A stretch of 5,571 nt of DNA from Lachnospiraceae bacterium. GTDB taxonomy: Bacteria; Bacillota; Clostridia; Lachnospirales; Lachnospiraceae. The stretch is taken from NCBI GenBank assembly GCA_024699395.1, contig JAILPU010000106.1, positions 1 to 5,571 on the forward strand. Reading direction: 5' to 3'. Below are positions 5,260 through 5,571 of this stretch, piece after piece (within the stretch, counting starts at the first letter, position 1; each line of letters begins with the position of its first letter). The notes beneath the pieces were generated by a model. That model did not search any database. It was given only the letters and a program-made list of their open reading frames with translations, and was not told where the DNA came from. The translations under genes were made by a program, and so were the position numbers.

Positions 5260-5571
5260 ATGGCTGATAAAACAGATGCTGTAAAGTTGTTAAAAGAGGG
5301 TGGAAGCCTTAGAATTTCCCCTGTGGGAGACAGTATGCTGCCTTTGTTGAGGTCTCAAATTGACGAGGTGGTTATAGCTCCCACAACCTGGGAGGAAGTA
5401 AAGAAAAACGACATAGTTCTTTTCAGAGGTAACAAAAATCTTCTTACGCTCCACAGGGTCTGTCGCATTGATAAAGACTGTTTTTATGCCGTGGGGGACG
5501 GACAGACCAAGATTGAAGGACCTGTGGATAAAAGTCTTTTGTACGGGAAGGTTAATCTTATCATAAAAAAC
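5260..5571 (+). CDS. S24/S26 signal-peptidase-like protein, 3' end cut by right edge
   Basis: 104 residues are visible without a stop. The protein resembles the catalytic domain of S26 (signal peptidase) and S24 (LexA-like) serine proteases: PVGDSMLPLL (21-30) carries the G-x-S-M-x-P box with candidate nucleophile Ser25, DIVLFRG (51-57) is the following strand, LTLHRVCRI (62-70) gives His65 where ER-type and SipW-type signal peptidases have the His general base, and YAVGDGQ (76-82) matches the conserved G-D box. There is no N-terminal membrane anchor, unlike usual signal peptidases, so it may be cytosolic unless an anchor lies beyond the edge. Small S24/S26-like proteins of this sort are common next to PqqD-like and HPr-kinase-like genes in RiPP loci, often with unknown function. 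Here it could cleave leaders ending in small residues such as A-S-G, but that is inference. Confidence 0.82.
   Translation, partial: MADKTDAVKLLKEGGSLRISPVGDSMLPLLRSQIDEVVIAPTTWEEVKKNDIVLFRGNKNLLTLHRVCRIDKDCFYAVGDGQTKIEGPVDKSLLYGKVNLIIKN

Noticed and set aside
1..5571. CRISPR array, tRNA, rRNA, insertion sequence ends or origin
   Set aside because: No spaced direct repeats of CRISPR type, no cloverleaf or rRNA segments, no transposase and no terminal inverted repeats seen; the only tandem array is the in-frame 15-base coding repeat.

Overview
The window has Clostridia-like features: AT-leaning coding sequence, strong AAGG/GGTGG Shine-Dalgarno sequences, and a short leader (residues ending EGIYAASG) of a kind I associate with Lachnospiraceae and related gut or rumen Firmicutes. 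The taxonomic guess is inference; there is no rRNA or other marker. Almost every base is coding. The only gaps over 100 bases are two divergent promoter regions, at 1533-1691 and 5153-5259.

Layout, left to right. (1) Positions 1-1532, minus strand: a two-component pair transcribed right to left. An OmpR-family response regulator (834-1532) is followed directly by a histidine kinase (830 to beyond the left edge) with no visible membrane segment. Its ATPase domain carries a tandem array of seven 15-base units. (2) Positions 1533-1691: a divergent regulatory region with a good sigma-A-type promoter for the plus strand and three TTACA repeats over it. (3) Positions 1692-3958, plus strand: a 158-residue protein with a short non-Sec leader and a predicted beta-sandwich, carbohydrate-binding-module-like body, then a 590-residue ABC exporter without a C39 peptidase domain. 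(4) Positions 3944-5152, minus strand: a 402-residue fusion of a PqqD-like domain (RiPP recognition element type) with an HPr-kinase-like P-loop domain. Its end overlaps the ABC gene end by 15 bases. (5) Positions 5260-5571, plus strand: the start of a signal-peptidase/S24-S26-like protein with Ser and His motifs but no membrane anchor in the visible part, cut off by the right edge.

Working model (inference): the two-component pair controls a leader-bearing cargo protein and its exporter. The PqqD-like domain of the kinase-like protein binds a leader (the cargo's F-x-x-P segment resembles the Y-x-x-P motif read by such domains in lasso peptide systems). The HPr-kinase-like domain might phosphorylate the bound substrate, and the S26-like protein might process leaders. 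This part list resembles a RiPP cluster, but the only precursor candidate in the window is a folded protein about 130 residues long after its leader rather than a short core peptide. More biosynthetic genes may lie past the right edge.
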